Notes under the pieces: model-generated
What the model saw: the letters and a program-made list of their open reading frames with translations, nothing else
Told to the model about the DNA's origin: nothing
Databases searched by the model: none
Assembly: GCA_036389485.1 (NCBI GenBank)
Contig: DASVPR010000005.1
Location: 19,338 to 83,337 of the forward strand
Length of the DNA stretch: 64,000 nucleotides
Reading direction: 5' to 3'
Source of the DNA: CADCVT01 sp036389485
GTDB taxonomy: Bacteria; Actinomycetota; Thermoleophilia; Solirubrobacterales; Solirubrobacteraceae
Part shown: positions 26,524-34,156 of the stretch, one piece after another
Layout of the letters: each line of letters starts with the position of its first letter
How positions within the stretch are numbered: the first letter of the stretch is position 1
Made by a program: the position numbers and the translations under genes

Positions 26524-27885
26524 TCAAGGGAACCTGACCTCGAACCGGGCGCCGCCCAGCTCCTCCGACTCGGTCACCTCGACCGTCGCGCCGTGATGCC
26601 GCGCCTGCTGCGCGACCAGCGCGAGGCCGAGGCCCGACCCGTCGGCGCCGCTCACGAACGGCTCGAAGATCCGCGCGCGATCCTCCTCGGGCACGCCCCG
26701 CCCGGAGTCCTCGACCGCGAGCCGCCCGCCGCGAAGGCTCACCTTGACGAGGCCGCGCCCGCGCCCGGCGGCGTCTCCCTCCGGCGGGGCCGCTCCGTGC
26801 CGCGCGGCGTTCTCGAGCAGGTTGTCGATCATCGACCGCAGGCCGGGCTCCCAGCCGGCCACCTCGACGCGGCCGTCCGGGATGTCCGCGCGCCACTCCA
26901 CCTCGGGGTGACGGTCGCGGGCGGCGGCGAGCGCGGCGTCGGCGAGGTCGGCCAGGTCGAGCGGCCCCAGCTCGGGCGCCGCGTCGCCGCGCGCGAGCGC
27001 CTGCAGGCCGTCGAGGAGCGCGACGAGCCGGCGCTGCTGCTCGAGCGCCTCGGCGGCCATCCGCGCGCGGCGCTCCGGCGGCTCGTCGGGGTGCCGGGCG
27101 AGCGCGTCGAGCCGCGCCTGGATGCTCGTCAGCGGCGTGCGCAGCTCGTGCCCGGCATCGGCCGCGAAGCGGCGCGTCGCCTCCACCGCGCGCTCGCGGT
27201 CGGCGGCCGAGCGCGACAGGCGCGCGAGCATCGCGTTGAACGCGGCGGCGAGCGCGCGCGTCTCGGTCGGGCCGCGGTCCTCGTCGACGCGCCGCCCGAG
27301 GTCCTCCTCCGACGCGATCTGCGCGGTCGCCGCGCGCAGCCGGCGCAGCGGCCGCAGCACGAGCCCGCCCGCGGCGAAGACGCCCGCGGCGGCGACGGCC
27401 AGCGCGAGCAGGCCGATCAGCAGCAGCCGGTTGCGCAGGCGGTCCTGCCGGTCCTCCAGCGCGGTCAGGCGCGTGGTCAGCTCCAGCCGGGCGAGCCCGC
27501 CGAGGCTCGGGTCGCGCAGGTCGCTGACGTACGCGCGGTACCGCACGCCGCCCGACTCGAACGTGGACAGCCCCTTCGGCAGCCGTCCGTGCCTGGGCGC
27601 CGGGTCGCCGGTCTCGACCAGCGGCGTGTCGCCGAGCAGCAGCTGCAGCGACGTCCGCGTCGCCGACAGCACCGCGTCGAGCCGCTCGTCGGCGGACGGC
27701 AGCTCCTCCTGCACGGCTCGCAGCGCGGTCGCGCCTGACAGCTCCGCGGTCCGGATAAGGCGGTCGTCGAGCGCCTCGCGCTCGGAGCGGTCGACGTCGC
27801 GCGCGGCGAGCGTCCCGGCCAGCGCCAGGACGAGGGCGAGCACGGCGGTGACCCCGAGCGTCAGGCGGGCGCGCAGGCTGCGCAT
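26524..27885 (-). CDS. Two-component sensor histidine kinase
   Basis: A 453-residue membrane kinase: TM1 about 8-28, an extracytoplasmic region, TM2 about 154-176, a HAMP linker, then HisKA with phospho-acceptor His246 in GHELRTPL. The ATP-binding domain shows the N box NLLENAARHG, the G1 box DSGRGVPEEDRARIFEPF and the G2 box GSGLGLALV. It starts 6 bases after the response regulator and is its evident partner. The signal is unknown; adjacent Ca-binding repeat proteins hint at an envelope signal. Confidence 0.94.
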   Translation of the reverse strand: MRSLRARLTLGVTAVLALVLALAGTLAARDVDRSEREALDDRLIRTAELSGATALRAVQEELPSADERLDAVLSATRTSLQLLLGDTPLVETGDPAPRHGRLPKGLSTFESGGVRYRAYVSDLRDPSLGGLARLELTTRLTALEDRQDRLRNRLLLIGLLALAVAAAGVFAAGGLVLRPLRRLRAATAQIASEEDLGRRVDEDRGPTETRALAAAFNAMLARLSRSAADRERAVEATRRFAADAGHELRTPLTSIQARLDALARHPDEPPERRARMAAEALEQQRRLVALLDGLQALARGDAAPELGPLDLADLADAALAAARDRHPEVEWRADIPDGRVEVAGWEPGLRSMIDNLLENAARHGAAPPEGDAAGRGRGLVKVSLRGGRLAVEDSGRGVPEEDRARIFEPFVSGADGSGLGLALVAQQARHHGATVEVTESEELGGARFEVRFP

Positions 27886-27891
27886 CGCCGG

Positions 27892-28578
27892 TCAGACTTG
27901 CAGGACGAACCCGACGCCGCGCACGGTGTGCAGGCAGCGCGGCTCGCCGCCGGCCTCGAGCTTGCGCCGCAAATAGCCCACGAAGACGTCCGCGACGTTC
28001 GTCCCGGGGTCGAAGGTGTAGCCCCACACCTCCTCGTGCATCTCGCGGCGGCTGAGGATCTCGCCGGGACGCCGCATGAACAGCGCGAGCAGCTCCATCT
28101 CGCGCCGCGTGAGGCCGAGGTCGCGGTCGCCCCGGCGCGCGGTCGCGGTCGCGGGGTCGAGGACGAGGTCGCCGACCTCGAGGCGCCCGTCCGCGGGAGC
28201 GGGACGGCGGCGCAGCAGCGCGTGCAGCCGCGCGGTGACCTCCGGCAGCGCGAACGGCTTGACGACGTAGTCGTCGGCGCCCGCCTCGAGCCCGCGGACG
28301 CGGTCGTCGACCTCGTCGCGCGCCGAGAGGATGCAGACCGGCACGTCGTCGCCTTCGGCCCGCAGCCGCTCGAGCACCTCGAGCCCGTCCATGTCCGGCA
28401 TCGCGAGGTCCAGCACGATCACCGCGGGCCTGACCGACTCGACTGCCGCGAGCGCCGCGCGCCCGCCGGACGCGGGCACGACCTCGAACCCCTCCAGCTC
28501 CAGCCCCTCCGCCACGCTGCGGCGGATCGACGCGTCGTCGTCGACGAGGAGGACGGTGGGGCGGCCGCCGCCGCTCAC
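27892..28578 (-). CDS. OmpR-family response regulator
   Basis: A 228-residue regulator with a receiver domain (acidic cluster DDD at 13-15, phospho-acceptor Asp57 in IVLDLAMPDMDG, Lys in YVVKPF) and a C-terminal winged-helix DNA-binding domain (LTRREMELLALFMRRPGEIL ... VFVGYLRRKLE). The start is a GTG one base after the stop of the upstream Ca-binding repeat gene. A direct/inverted repeat at 29064-29093 upstream of that gene may be its operator. Confidence 0.95.
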   Translation of the reverse strand: MSGGGRPTVLLVDDDASIRRSVAEGLELEGFEVVPASGGRAALAAVESVRPAVIVLDLAMPDMDGLEVLERLRAEGDDVPVCILSARDEVDDRVRGLEAGADDYVVKPFALPEVTARLHALLRRRPAPADGRLEVGDLVLDPATATARRGDRDLGLTRREMELLALFMRRPGEILSRREMHEEVWGYTFDPGTNVADVFVGYLRRKLEAGGEPRCLHTVRGVGFVLQV

Positions 28579-28579
28579 C

Positions 28580-29020
28580 TCACCGCTCGACCCGCTCGCA
28601 GTCGCCCTCGATCGCGTCGCTCGCGTCCGCGCGCACGACGTCCCTCCCGGGACCGCACGAGACGCGATCCGCGCCGCCGCCGCGCACGCCGACGCGGTCG
28701 TCGCCGGCGCCCGCCGCCACGACGTCGGGCCCGCCGCCCGCCGCGATCCGGTCGGCTCCGCCGCCGCCCACCAGCGTGTCCGCCCCCGGACCGCCCTTCA
28801 GCCGGTCGCGCCCGTTGTCGCCCGCGAGCAGGTCCCGCCCGCCGCGACCGATCAGCACGTCGGCGCCGCCGCGGCCGCTCAGCCGGTCGGGGCCGGGCGT
28901 CCCCTCGAGGCGGTCGGGCCCGTCGGTGCCGGTGCGGTCCTCGGCGAACGCGACCGCGACGGGCGCGGCGAGCGCGAGGGCGAGCGCGAGGGAGGCGAGG
29001 CGGTGCGGCATGCACAGCAT
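28580..29020 (-). CDS. Secreted Ca-binding (RTX-type) repeat protein
   Basis: A 146-residue protein with a signal peptide (about 1-26) followed by Gly/Asp-rich nonapeptide repeats such as GADVLIGRGGRDLLAG and GADTLVGGGGADRIAAG, the pattern of hemolysin-type parallel beta-roll Ca-binding repeats. A C-terminal Cys-Gly-Pro-Gly ... Cys pair is shared with the divergent paralogue at 29168. It is the first gene of the regulator/kinase operon. The start could instead be the ATG at 29011 (MPHRL). Confidence 0.8.
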   Translation of the reverse strand: MLCMPHRLASLALALALAAPVAVAFAEDRTGTDGPDRLEGTPGPDRLSGRGGADVLIGRGGRDLLAGDNGRDRLKGGPGADTLVGGGGADRIAAGGGPDVVAAGAGDDRVGVRGGGADRVSCGPGRDVVRADASDAIEGDCERVER

Positions 29021-29063
29021 GATGACGCGCCGCCCGCGCGTCTCGACCGCCGCCCCCTCCGCC

Positions 29064-29093
29064 TTCTCATCGTTTTCTCACGAACCGTGAGAA
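29064..29093. promoter_or_regulatory. Operator-like repeats between divergent Ca-binding repeat genes
   Basis: TTCTCA occurs at 29064 and 29075 (11-base step), and the second copy is the left arm of a perfect inverted repeat TTCTCAC-GAACC-GTGAGAA (29075-29093). The site lies between two divergent genes for the same protein family, beside an OmpR-type regulator; regulators of that family often bind direct repeats one helical turn apart. Its assignment as the regulator's target is inference. Confidence 0.5.
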
Positions 29094-29167
29094 GTGGATG
29101 AGACGCGCGCTCGAAGCGGCCGCCGCGAGGGATCCCATCCAGCGGACACCCGATCCAGGAGGAGCAC

Positions 29168-29911
29168 ATGCACCCGATCCGATCCGCGGCCGCCGCCGGC
29201 GTCGCCGCACTCGCGCTGGTCCCGGCCGCGGCGTTCGCCGCGACCGTCATCGGCGGCCCCGGCAACGAGCGCCTGCGCGGCACCAACGGCCCGGACCACA
29301 TCGACGGCAACCAGGGCGACGACCGCATCTGGGGCCGCGGCGCGAACGACACGCTCATCGGCGGCGCGGGCGACGACGTCGTGCGCGGCGGGCCGGGCGA
29401 CGACGAGGTCCGTGGCGACGCGAACCTCGTGGGCGACCGCACCTCGTTCGACCGCCTCTTCGGCGGGCCGGGCAACGACGTGCTGCGCGGCGGCGACTCC
29501 CAGGACCGCATGCACGGGGGCGACGGGAACGACACCGCGTTCGGCGAGCACGGCCGCGACCTGATCTTCGGCCACAACGGCGACGACACCCTCCACGGCA
29601 ATGGCGGCGACGACGTGCTGCGCAACGGGCTCGGCGTCGACACGTCCTACGGCGGCGAGGGCAACGACGTCCTGCGCGCCGGCGCCCCCGGTGACGTGAG
29701 CCATCCCGGCGACCAGATCGGCGACACGCTCGACGGCGGCCCCGGCGACGATCGCTTCCGCACCCGCGACGGCGAGGTCGACCGCATCGTCTGCGGGCCC
29801 GGCTCCGACCGGGCGATCCTCGACGGCATCGACGTGATCCTCGACGCGAGCGCCGAGAACCCGAAGGGCTCCTGCGAGCGCGTCCGGCGGCGGGCGGCGC
29901 GGTCGTCATAA
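29168..29911 (+). CDS. Secreted Ca-binding (RTX-type) repeat protein
   Basis: A 247-residue protein starting MHPIRSAAAAGVAALALVP, a clear signal peptide, followed by repeated GGxGxDxxxG units (for example GGAGDDVVRGGPGDDEVRG) typical of Ca-binding beta-rolls. An AGGAGG ribosome-binding site lies 7 bases before the ATG. A Cys-Gly-Pro-Gly ... Cys end is shared with the divergent gene at 28580-29020. It is probably secreted or surface bound; the role is unknown. Confidence 0.85.
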   Translation: MHPIRSAAAAGVAALALVPAAAFAATVIGGPGNERLRGTNGPDHIDGNQGDDRIWGRGANDTLIGGAGDDVVRGGPGDDEVRGDANLVGDRTSFDRLFGGPGNDVLRGGDSQDRMHGGDGNDTAFGEHGRDLIFGHNGDDTLHGNGGDDVLRNGLGVDTSYGGEGNDVLRAGAPGDVSHPGDQIGDTLDGGPGDDRFRTRDGEVDRIVCGPGSDRAILDGIDVILDASAENPKGSCERVRRRAARSS

Positions 29912-29919
29912 ACCTTCGC

Positions 29920-30075
29920 TACAGTCCCCCGCGCTGTCGAGTGACAGCGCCGAACCGCGGCCTTCGGGCCGCGGACGGGGGACCCAGGATCGTTGGGGCG
30001 AGTGGACGCGTGATCGCGTCCTAGCGCTGCGGAGGCGGCGCGAGCCCGTCAGCTCACCTCGTAGGCGCTGCGGAA
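29920..30075 (+). ncRNA. c-di-AMP riboswitch (ydaO/yuaA type)
   Basis: The leader holds the conserved blocks of this class in order: GCCGAACC, a GC-rich hairpin with a UUCG loop, GGGGGACCCA, UUGGGGCGA, a variable hairpin (GGACGCG ... CGCGUCC) and the diagnostic end CCCGUCAGCUCACCUCGUAGGCG. In actinobacteria this RNA commonly precedes genes for cell-wall hydrolases, as here (M23 peptidase), and ligand binding normally lowers expression. The element ends only about 10 bases before the chosen start, so it may act on translation. Confidence 0.88.
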
Positions 30076-30082
30076 AACCGAG

Positions 30083-30925
30083 GTGTTGCGTTTGTCGCCG
30101 TCCATCGCCCGCTGGATCTCGTTCGCCGTCGTGTCGACGGCGCTGGCCGTGCCCGCCTCCGCCCCGGCGAGCGACGGCGCGACGGGCGGCGCCTCCGTCC
30201 CGGACGAGCCCTCGGTGGTGGACGCGGTGTGTGAGGACGGCACGCCGTGGGAGTGCGCGCGCGGCACGAAGCTCATCCTCTCCGGCGCCTCGCTCGCCGA
30301 GGTCGAGAGCGTCCGCTTCCTCGGCCGGCGCGGCAGCCGCGACGACCGCGTGGCGCCTCCGCGCGAGGCGACCGACACCACGCTCGAGGTCGTCGTCCCC
30401 GCCGGCGCGCGCAGCGGGCGGATCGAGGTCGTCAACGGCGTCGGCGGGAGCCGCACGTCGCAGCGGCTGCGCGTGACCCCCGGCGCGGCGCCCCGTTCCG
30501 CGGCGCCCGCCCCCGGCGACGGCGTCTTCCCGATCGCCGGCCCGCACAAGTACGGCACTCAGACGAACCACTTCGGCGGCGGCCGCGGCCACCAGGGCGA
30601 GGACGTCTTCGCCAAGTGCGGCACGCCGCTCGTCGCCGTGTTCGACGCCACCGTCCAGCACAGGGCGTTCCACGACCGCGCCGGCAACTACGTCGTCCTC
30701 CAGACCGCCGACGGCGCGAGCTTCGCCTACATGCACATGCAGTCCCCGACGACGCTCCGGCGCGGCGACGTCGTCGCCGCCGGCGACCCGGTCGGCAAGG
30801 TCGGCGACACCGGCCACGCGACCGGGTGCCACCTGCACTTCGAGCAGTGGACGGCGCCGGGCTGGTACGAGGGCGGCGAGGCGATCGACCCGCTGCCGCT
30901 GCTCAAGAGCCTCGACAGGCGCTAA
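30083..30925 (+). CDS. Secreted M23 (LytM) peptidase with IPT/TIG domain
   Basis: A 280-residue exported peptidase. The N-terminal hydrophobic segment (about 8-27) looks like a signal peptide. An IPT/TIG-like Ig fold (about 60-135) follows, then an M23 domain with the zinc ligands HQGED (His-x3-Asp) and HLHFE. Such enzymes cut peptidoglycan cross-links. The start is a GTG at 30083, directly after the riboswitch; no strong ribosome-binding site is seen and a nearby TTG is possible. Regulation by c-di-AMP fits a role in cell-wall remodelling. Confidence 0.88.
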   Translation: MLRLSPSIARWISFAVVSTALAVPASAPASDGATGGASVPDEPSVVDAVCEDGTPWECARGTKLILSGASLAEVESVRFLGRRGSRDDRVAPPREATDTTLEVVVPAGARSGRIEVVNGVGGSRTSQRLRVTPGAAPRSAAPAPGDGVFPIAGPHKYGTQTNHFGGGRGHQGEDVFAKCGTPLVAVFDATVQHRAFHDRAGNYVVLQTADGASFAYMHMQSPTTLRRGDVVAAGDPVGKVGDTGHATGCHLHFEQWTAPGWYEGGEAIDPLPLLKSLDRR

Positions 30926-30926
30926 G

Positions 30927-31208
30927 TCAGCGGCGGCGGCACAGCCGCCCGCGGGCGTCAGCGCCACCGGGTTCGAGAAGCGGCCCTGCTCGTCGACGAG
31001 CTCGCGCGCGGTCAGGACGAAGATCGTCCCGCCGCCGCCGATCGCCACCTGCGCGGCGTCCATGTGGCCCTCGGGGCACGACGCGATCGTGCTGCGCGGG
31101 ATCGCGACGACGTGCAGCCACGAGGAGAACTGGTACTCCGCCGGCGGCGGCCGCGCCGGCGGCGAGGCCGGCGAGCGCCGCGATCAGTGTCTTCTTCGTG
31201 AGCGTCAT
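30927..31208 (-). pseudogene. Small secreted protein, frameshifted
   Basis: The frame opens with a signal peptide (MTLTKKTLIAALAGLAAGAA). After about residue 23 it turns into a poor Arg-rich frame, while the neighbouring frame reads EYQFSSWLHVVAIPRSTIAS and continues with strongly GC3-biased codons through a Gly-rich hydrophobic stretch to about residue 90. A single base change in the GCC/GGC run would join them. This is either a recent frameshift or a sequence error. No family recognised. The end in the second frame is unclear because it runs into the opposing M23 gene. Confidence 0.45.
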
Positions 31209-31259
31209 CGGCGGCGACCGTACGCGGCCGACCTTGGCGAGTCCTTGGCGTTGACGCGC

Positions 31260-31634
31260 TCAGTGCGCGAGCGCCGCGCCGAGCCAGACGACCGCGAGCG
31301 AGACCACGAAGAGCGCGGCGTCGAGCACGCGCCGCTCGGGCGCGCGCATGTGCCAGACGATCAGCGCCCCCACGAGCGCCACCAGCCCGAGCTTGACGTG
31401 CAGCGTCGTGTCGCCCCAGCGGTCGAAGTGCGAGGCGAGCGCCGCGCCGGTGACGGCGAGCACGCCGATCGCGACGAGGCTGCCCGCGGCGAACCGGCGG
31501 GCGATCGCGCGCAGGACGTCGCGGCGATCGTCGCGCGTGACCGGCACGATCGCCGCGGCGAGCACGAGCTGGCCGCCCACGAAGAACGCGAGCGCGAGCA
31601 GGTGCAGGAAGCGGACCGCGACCCAGCCGTCCAT
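31260..31634 (-). CDS. Small integral membrane protein, CopD/DUF2269-like
   Basis: A 124-residue protein with four hydrophobic segments (about 7-29, 51-67, 78-95, 104-121) and a His in the first helix (FLHLLALAFFVGGQL), as in small CopD-like or DUF2269-like membrane proteins. It starts 12 bases after the anti-sigma gene, so it is probably part of the sigma/anti-sigma operon. Function unknown. Confidence 0.7.
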   Translation of the reverse strand: MDGWVAVRFLHLLALAFFVGGQLVLAAAIVPVTRDDRRDVLRAIARRFAAGSLVAIGVLAVTGAALASHFDRWGDTTLHVKLGLVALVGALIVWHMRAPERRVLDAALFVVSLAVVWLGAALAH

Positions 31635-31646
31635 CCGCGCGCCGCG

Positions 31647-31856
31647 TCAGTCGCCGGCGGAGCGGACGAAGTCGCGCAGGCTCTCGTGGTCCTCGCGGCA
31701 GGCCGGGCAGCCCTCGAGGTGCGGACGCATGCCGGGGAGCCTGCGGTCGGCGTCCTGGCCGGCCAGCTCCAGCTCGACGTACTCGTCGAGCAGCTCGAAG
31801 CACTCCTCGCAGGTGACCTCGGGCTCTTCCGGCCCGAGCAGGCGGTCAATGGCCAT
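31647..31856 (-). CDS. Zinc-finger anti-sigma factor (ZAS type)
   Basis: A 69-residue protein with CEECFELLDEYVELELAG and the zinc motif HLEGCPAC (His-x3-Cys-x2-Cys), the hallmark of ZAS anti-sigma factors such as RsrA. It lacks a membrane segment, so it is a cytoplasmic, possibly redox-responsive inhibitor. Its start overlaps the end of the ECF sigma gene by 11 bases, which identifies the partner. Confidence 0.85.
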   Translation of the reverse strand: MAIDRLLGPEEPEVTCEECFELLDEYVELELAGQDADRRLPGMRPHLEGCPACREDHESLRDFVRSAGD

Positions 31857-32538
31857 GGCCGGCCTCCTCCAGCGCGACCCGCAGCTTCTTGCGCGCGTCG
31901 TGCAGCGTCTTGTACAGCGCGCCCCGCGTCGTGTCGAGGCGCTCGGCGAGGACGTCGATGGGCACGGCGTTCAGGGCCAGCGCCCCGAAGACCTGCCGCT
32001 GGTGCGGCGTCAGCCGCGTGCGGATCGCCCGCGTGAGCGTCGCCATCAGCTCGGTGCTCTCGACGCGCTCCTGCGCCGACGGCCCGAGGTCGCGCGGCAC
32101 GAGCCACTCGTCGTCGGAGAGCGGCACCTCCCGCCCCTGCCAGGCCCGCCGGCGCGCCTTCACGCCGGCCTCCAACAGCACGAACTTGTACGCCCACGTG
32201 GTGAAGCGGCTGGCGCCGCGGAAGGTGTCCAGCTTGGCGAGGATCGCGACCAGCGCGTCGTCGGCGGCCTGTGTCGCGAGGTCCTCGCGCTCTCCGTGGG
32301 AGACGCCGGCCAGCTGCTGGCTGCGCCGGTTGAGCTCGAAGTGCGCGCCGCGCAGCAGGAGCGCGTGCAGGGCGGCGATCGCCTCCTCGCGCTCGGCGGT
32401 GGATCCGCGCAGGGCGGCGAGCCAGGCCTCGGAGTCGTCCTGGCGGACACTCTCGACCTGCCCAAGCGCACGCGTCACGAGACGGCGAGGATAGAGCGTG
32501 AGCGCCGGCGCGCCTTCGTGTGCGACCGCGACCTGCAT
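31846..32538 (-). CDS. ECF RNA polymerase sigma factor
   Basis: A sigma-70 family regulator with region 2 (EDLATQAADDALVAILAKLD, FRGASRFTTWAYKFVLLEAG) and region 4 (LTRAIRTRLTPHQRQVFGAL, then the HTH PIDVLAERLDTTRGALYKTL). Candidate starts are a GTG at 32562, the ATG at 32538 and a GTG at 32482; the ATG is used here, but none has a strong ribosome-binding site. It overlaps the ZAS anti-sigma gene, forming a regulated pair. Confidence 0.87.
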   Translation of the reverse strand: MQVAVAHEGAPALTLYPRRLVTRALGQVESVRQDDSEAWLAALRGSTAEREEAIAALHALLLRGAHFELNRRSQQLAGVSHGEREDLATQAADDALVAILAKLDTFRGASRFTTWAYKFVLLEAGVKARRRAWQGREVPLSDDEWLVPRDLGPSAQERVESTELMATLTRAIRTRLTPHQRQVFGALALNAVPIDVLAERLDTTRGALYKTLHDARKKLRVALEEAGHGH

Positions 32539-32571
32539 CGTCCCGGGTTCGCGACGACGCACGCCCGGTTC

Positions 32572-32796
32572 TTACGAGCTCTTCTTGCCGCCCTTCCGGC
32601 CGGCCTCGGCCTTCTGATTCTTCGTCCCGCCTCCGCCGCCGCCGCTGCTCCCGCCGCCGCCGCTGTTCTTCCCGCCCTTCTTCGACGCGTTGGGCGTGTT
32701 GGCGATCTTGGCCGCGCGCTCCTTGCTCATGCCCTTCTTGCGCAGCCCCTCGTACTGCTTGTCGTCCTTCACCGACGACCCGTGATCCTTGGCCAT
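32572..32796 (-). CDS. Small basic conserved protein
   Basis: A 74-residue protein: MAKDHGSSVKDDKQYEGLRK, then SKERAAKIANTP, a poly-Gly linker and a Lys/Gly/Ser tail. The N-terminal half resembles a small actinobacterial family of unknown function (DUF7218-like, from memory). The lysine-rich tail suggests nucleic-acid contact. It lies just upstream of the sigma factor gene on the same strand. Confidence 0.7.
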   Translation of the reverse strand: MAKDHGSSVKDDKQYEGLRKKGMSKERAAKIANTPNASKKGGKNSGGGGSSGGGGGGTKNQKAEAGRKGGKKSS

Positions 32797-32839
32797 GCCC
32801 TCGGGATACCCGCGACCCTATGGTGGGTAGCGCCTGACC

Positions 32840-34087
32840 GTGCGCGACCAGGTCACCTTCGTGACCACCATCGGTCACGGGTCGATGGACAAGTACGCGA
32901 TGGAGCTCGGCCGGCGCCTCCCGGTGCCGCGGCTCGTCACCGACGTCTACGAGGAGAGCGCGGACGTCTGGAGCCTCCCGCTGCTGAGCCGCGCATCGCT
33001 GCGCCTCGCGCGCGCCGACGTGCGCTTCGTCCGCGAGCTGCGTGCGGTCGACGGCGTCGTCCACCTCCCGAACCACCACCTCGGCCGGTACGGGCGGTTC
33101 CTGTCGCGGCCGTACGCGATCACCGTCCACGACCTCATCCGCTACTTCGACCTCGCCCGCGCCGCGGAGCCGCTCATCCACCCGCCGAACCGCCGCGACC
33201 GGCTGCTGCTCCGCCTCGACTACGCCGGGATCCGGCGCGCGGCGGCGGTGATCACGGCGTCGCAGTCCACCCGGCGGGACGTCATCGATCACCTCGGCGT
33301 GCCGCCCGAGAAGGTCCACGTCGTGCACCTGGGCATCGACCACGAGCTGTACCGGCCGGTCGAGCGGCGCGTGCGCGAGGGCCCGTACGTGGTGTTCGTC
33401 GGGACCGAGCACCCGCGGAAGAACTTCGCCCGCGTGCTCGAGGCGTTCGCCGCCGTGAAGCGCGCGGGCGCGGACCGCGCGCTGAAGCTCGTCAAGGTCG
33501 GCGCGCCCGGCAAGGGCGAGTGGCCGTTCCGGGAGGCGACCGAGCGGCGGCTACGCGAGCTGCGGCTGGGGGACGACGTCGTCTTCACCGGGCGCGTGAG
33601 CGACGAGGACGTGGTCGCGCTGTACGCGGGCGCGCGGTGCCTCGTGCTCCCGTCGCTGTACGAGGGCTTCGGCTTCCCGGTGCTGGAGGCGATGGCGTGC
33701 GGCTGCCCGGTCGTGACGTCCACCGTCAGCTCGATCCCGGAGCTCGCCGGCGACGCGGCGCTGCTGGTCGACCCGTGCGACGTGGACGCGATCGCCGCCG
33801 CGCTGCGACGCGTCGTCGAGGACGACGCGCTCCGGGCCTCGCTGCGGGAGCGCGGCCTGCGACGGGCGGCCCGCTTCACCTGGGACCGCACCGCGCGCGC
33901 GACGCTCGCCGTCTACGAGCGCGTGTGGCCGCGAGCCGGACGCCGCGCGGGCGAGTACCGTGGAGGGACACCTCGGCGAAGGGAGTCCCCATGGAGGGAC
34001 GCAAGACCACGCCCCCGCGGTCCGGCGCCAAGAGCAAGTCGCCCGCGGAACGGGCCGCGGAGTTCACGGCCAAGCAGCGCCAGCTGA
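32840..34087 (+). CDS. GT-B family glycosyltransferase (group 1)
   Basis: The protein is a cytoplasmic or membrane-associated sugar transferase using a nucleotide-sugar donor. It shows the GT4-type donor-site motif PSLYEGFGFPVLEAMACGCP with the E-x7-E spacing, preceded by VVFVGTEHPRKN and a VHDLI segment in the acceptor half. The start is a GTG at 32840. The frame runs to 34087, but the last 40 or so residues are Arg/Pro-rich and overlap the next small gene, so the true C-terminus may have been altered by a frameshift. The product linkage is unknown. Confidence 0.85.
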   Translation: MRDQVTFVTTIGHGSMDKYAMELGRRLPVPRLVTDVYEESADVWSLPLLSRASLRLARADVRFVRELRAVDGVVHLPNHHLGRYGRFLSRPYAITVHDLIRYFDLARAAEPLIHPPNRRDRLLLRLDYAGIRRAAAVITASQSTRRDVIDHLGVPPEKVHVVHLGIDHELYRPVERRVREGPYVVFVGTEHPRKNFARVLEAFAAVKRAGADRALKLVKVGAPGKGEWPFREATERRLRELRLGDDVVFTGRVSDEDVVALYAGARCLVLPSLYEGFGFPVLEAMACGCPVVTSTVSSIPELAGDAALLVDPCDVDAIAAALRRVVEDDALRASLRERGLRRAARFTWDRTARATLAVYERVWPRAGRRAGEYRGGTPRRRESPWRDARPRPRGPAPRASRPRNGPRSSRPSSAS

Positions 34088-34152
34088 AGGAAGAGGCGAC
34101 GGCGCGGCGCGAGGCGGCCGCCAAGCGCGGCGGCGGCGCGAAGAAGGCCTGA
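33991..34152 (+). CDS. Small charged protein
   Basis: A 53-residue protein, MEGRKTTPPRSGAKSKSPAE followed by a charged helix (RAAEFTAKQRQLKEEATARR) and a Lys/Gly tail. GAAGGGAG lies 5 bases before the ATG, a good ribosome-binding site. It overlaps the end of the glycosyltransferase frame in another phase. Function unknown; the composition resembles the small basic protein at 32572. Confidence 0.65.
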   Translation: MEGRKTTPPRSGAKSKSPAERAAEFTAKQRQLKEEATARREAAAKRGGGAKKA

Positions 34153-34156
34153 CGAC

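Noticed and set aside
21598..27738. 2046-codon plus-strand frame
   Set aside because: Antisense to the cyclase/ATPase and histidine kinase genes, composed mostly of Arg, Ala, Val and Asp; no start signal or domain.
28580..29911. CRISPR array or tandem DNA repeats
   Set aside because: The periodicity is that of Gly/Asp-rich protein repeats, not of identical DNA repeats with unique spacers; no CRISPR array was seen anywhere in the window.
29906..31063. 385-codon minus-strand frame opposite the M23 peptidase
   Set aside because: Only its first 50 or so codons (part of a frameshifted small secreted protein) look real; the rest is antisense to the peptidase and riboswitch.
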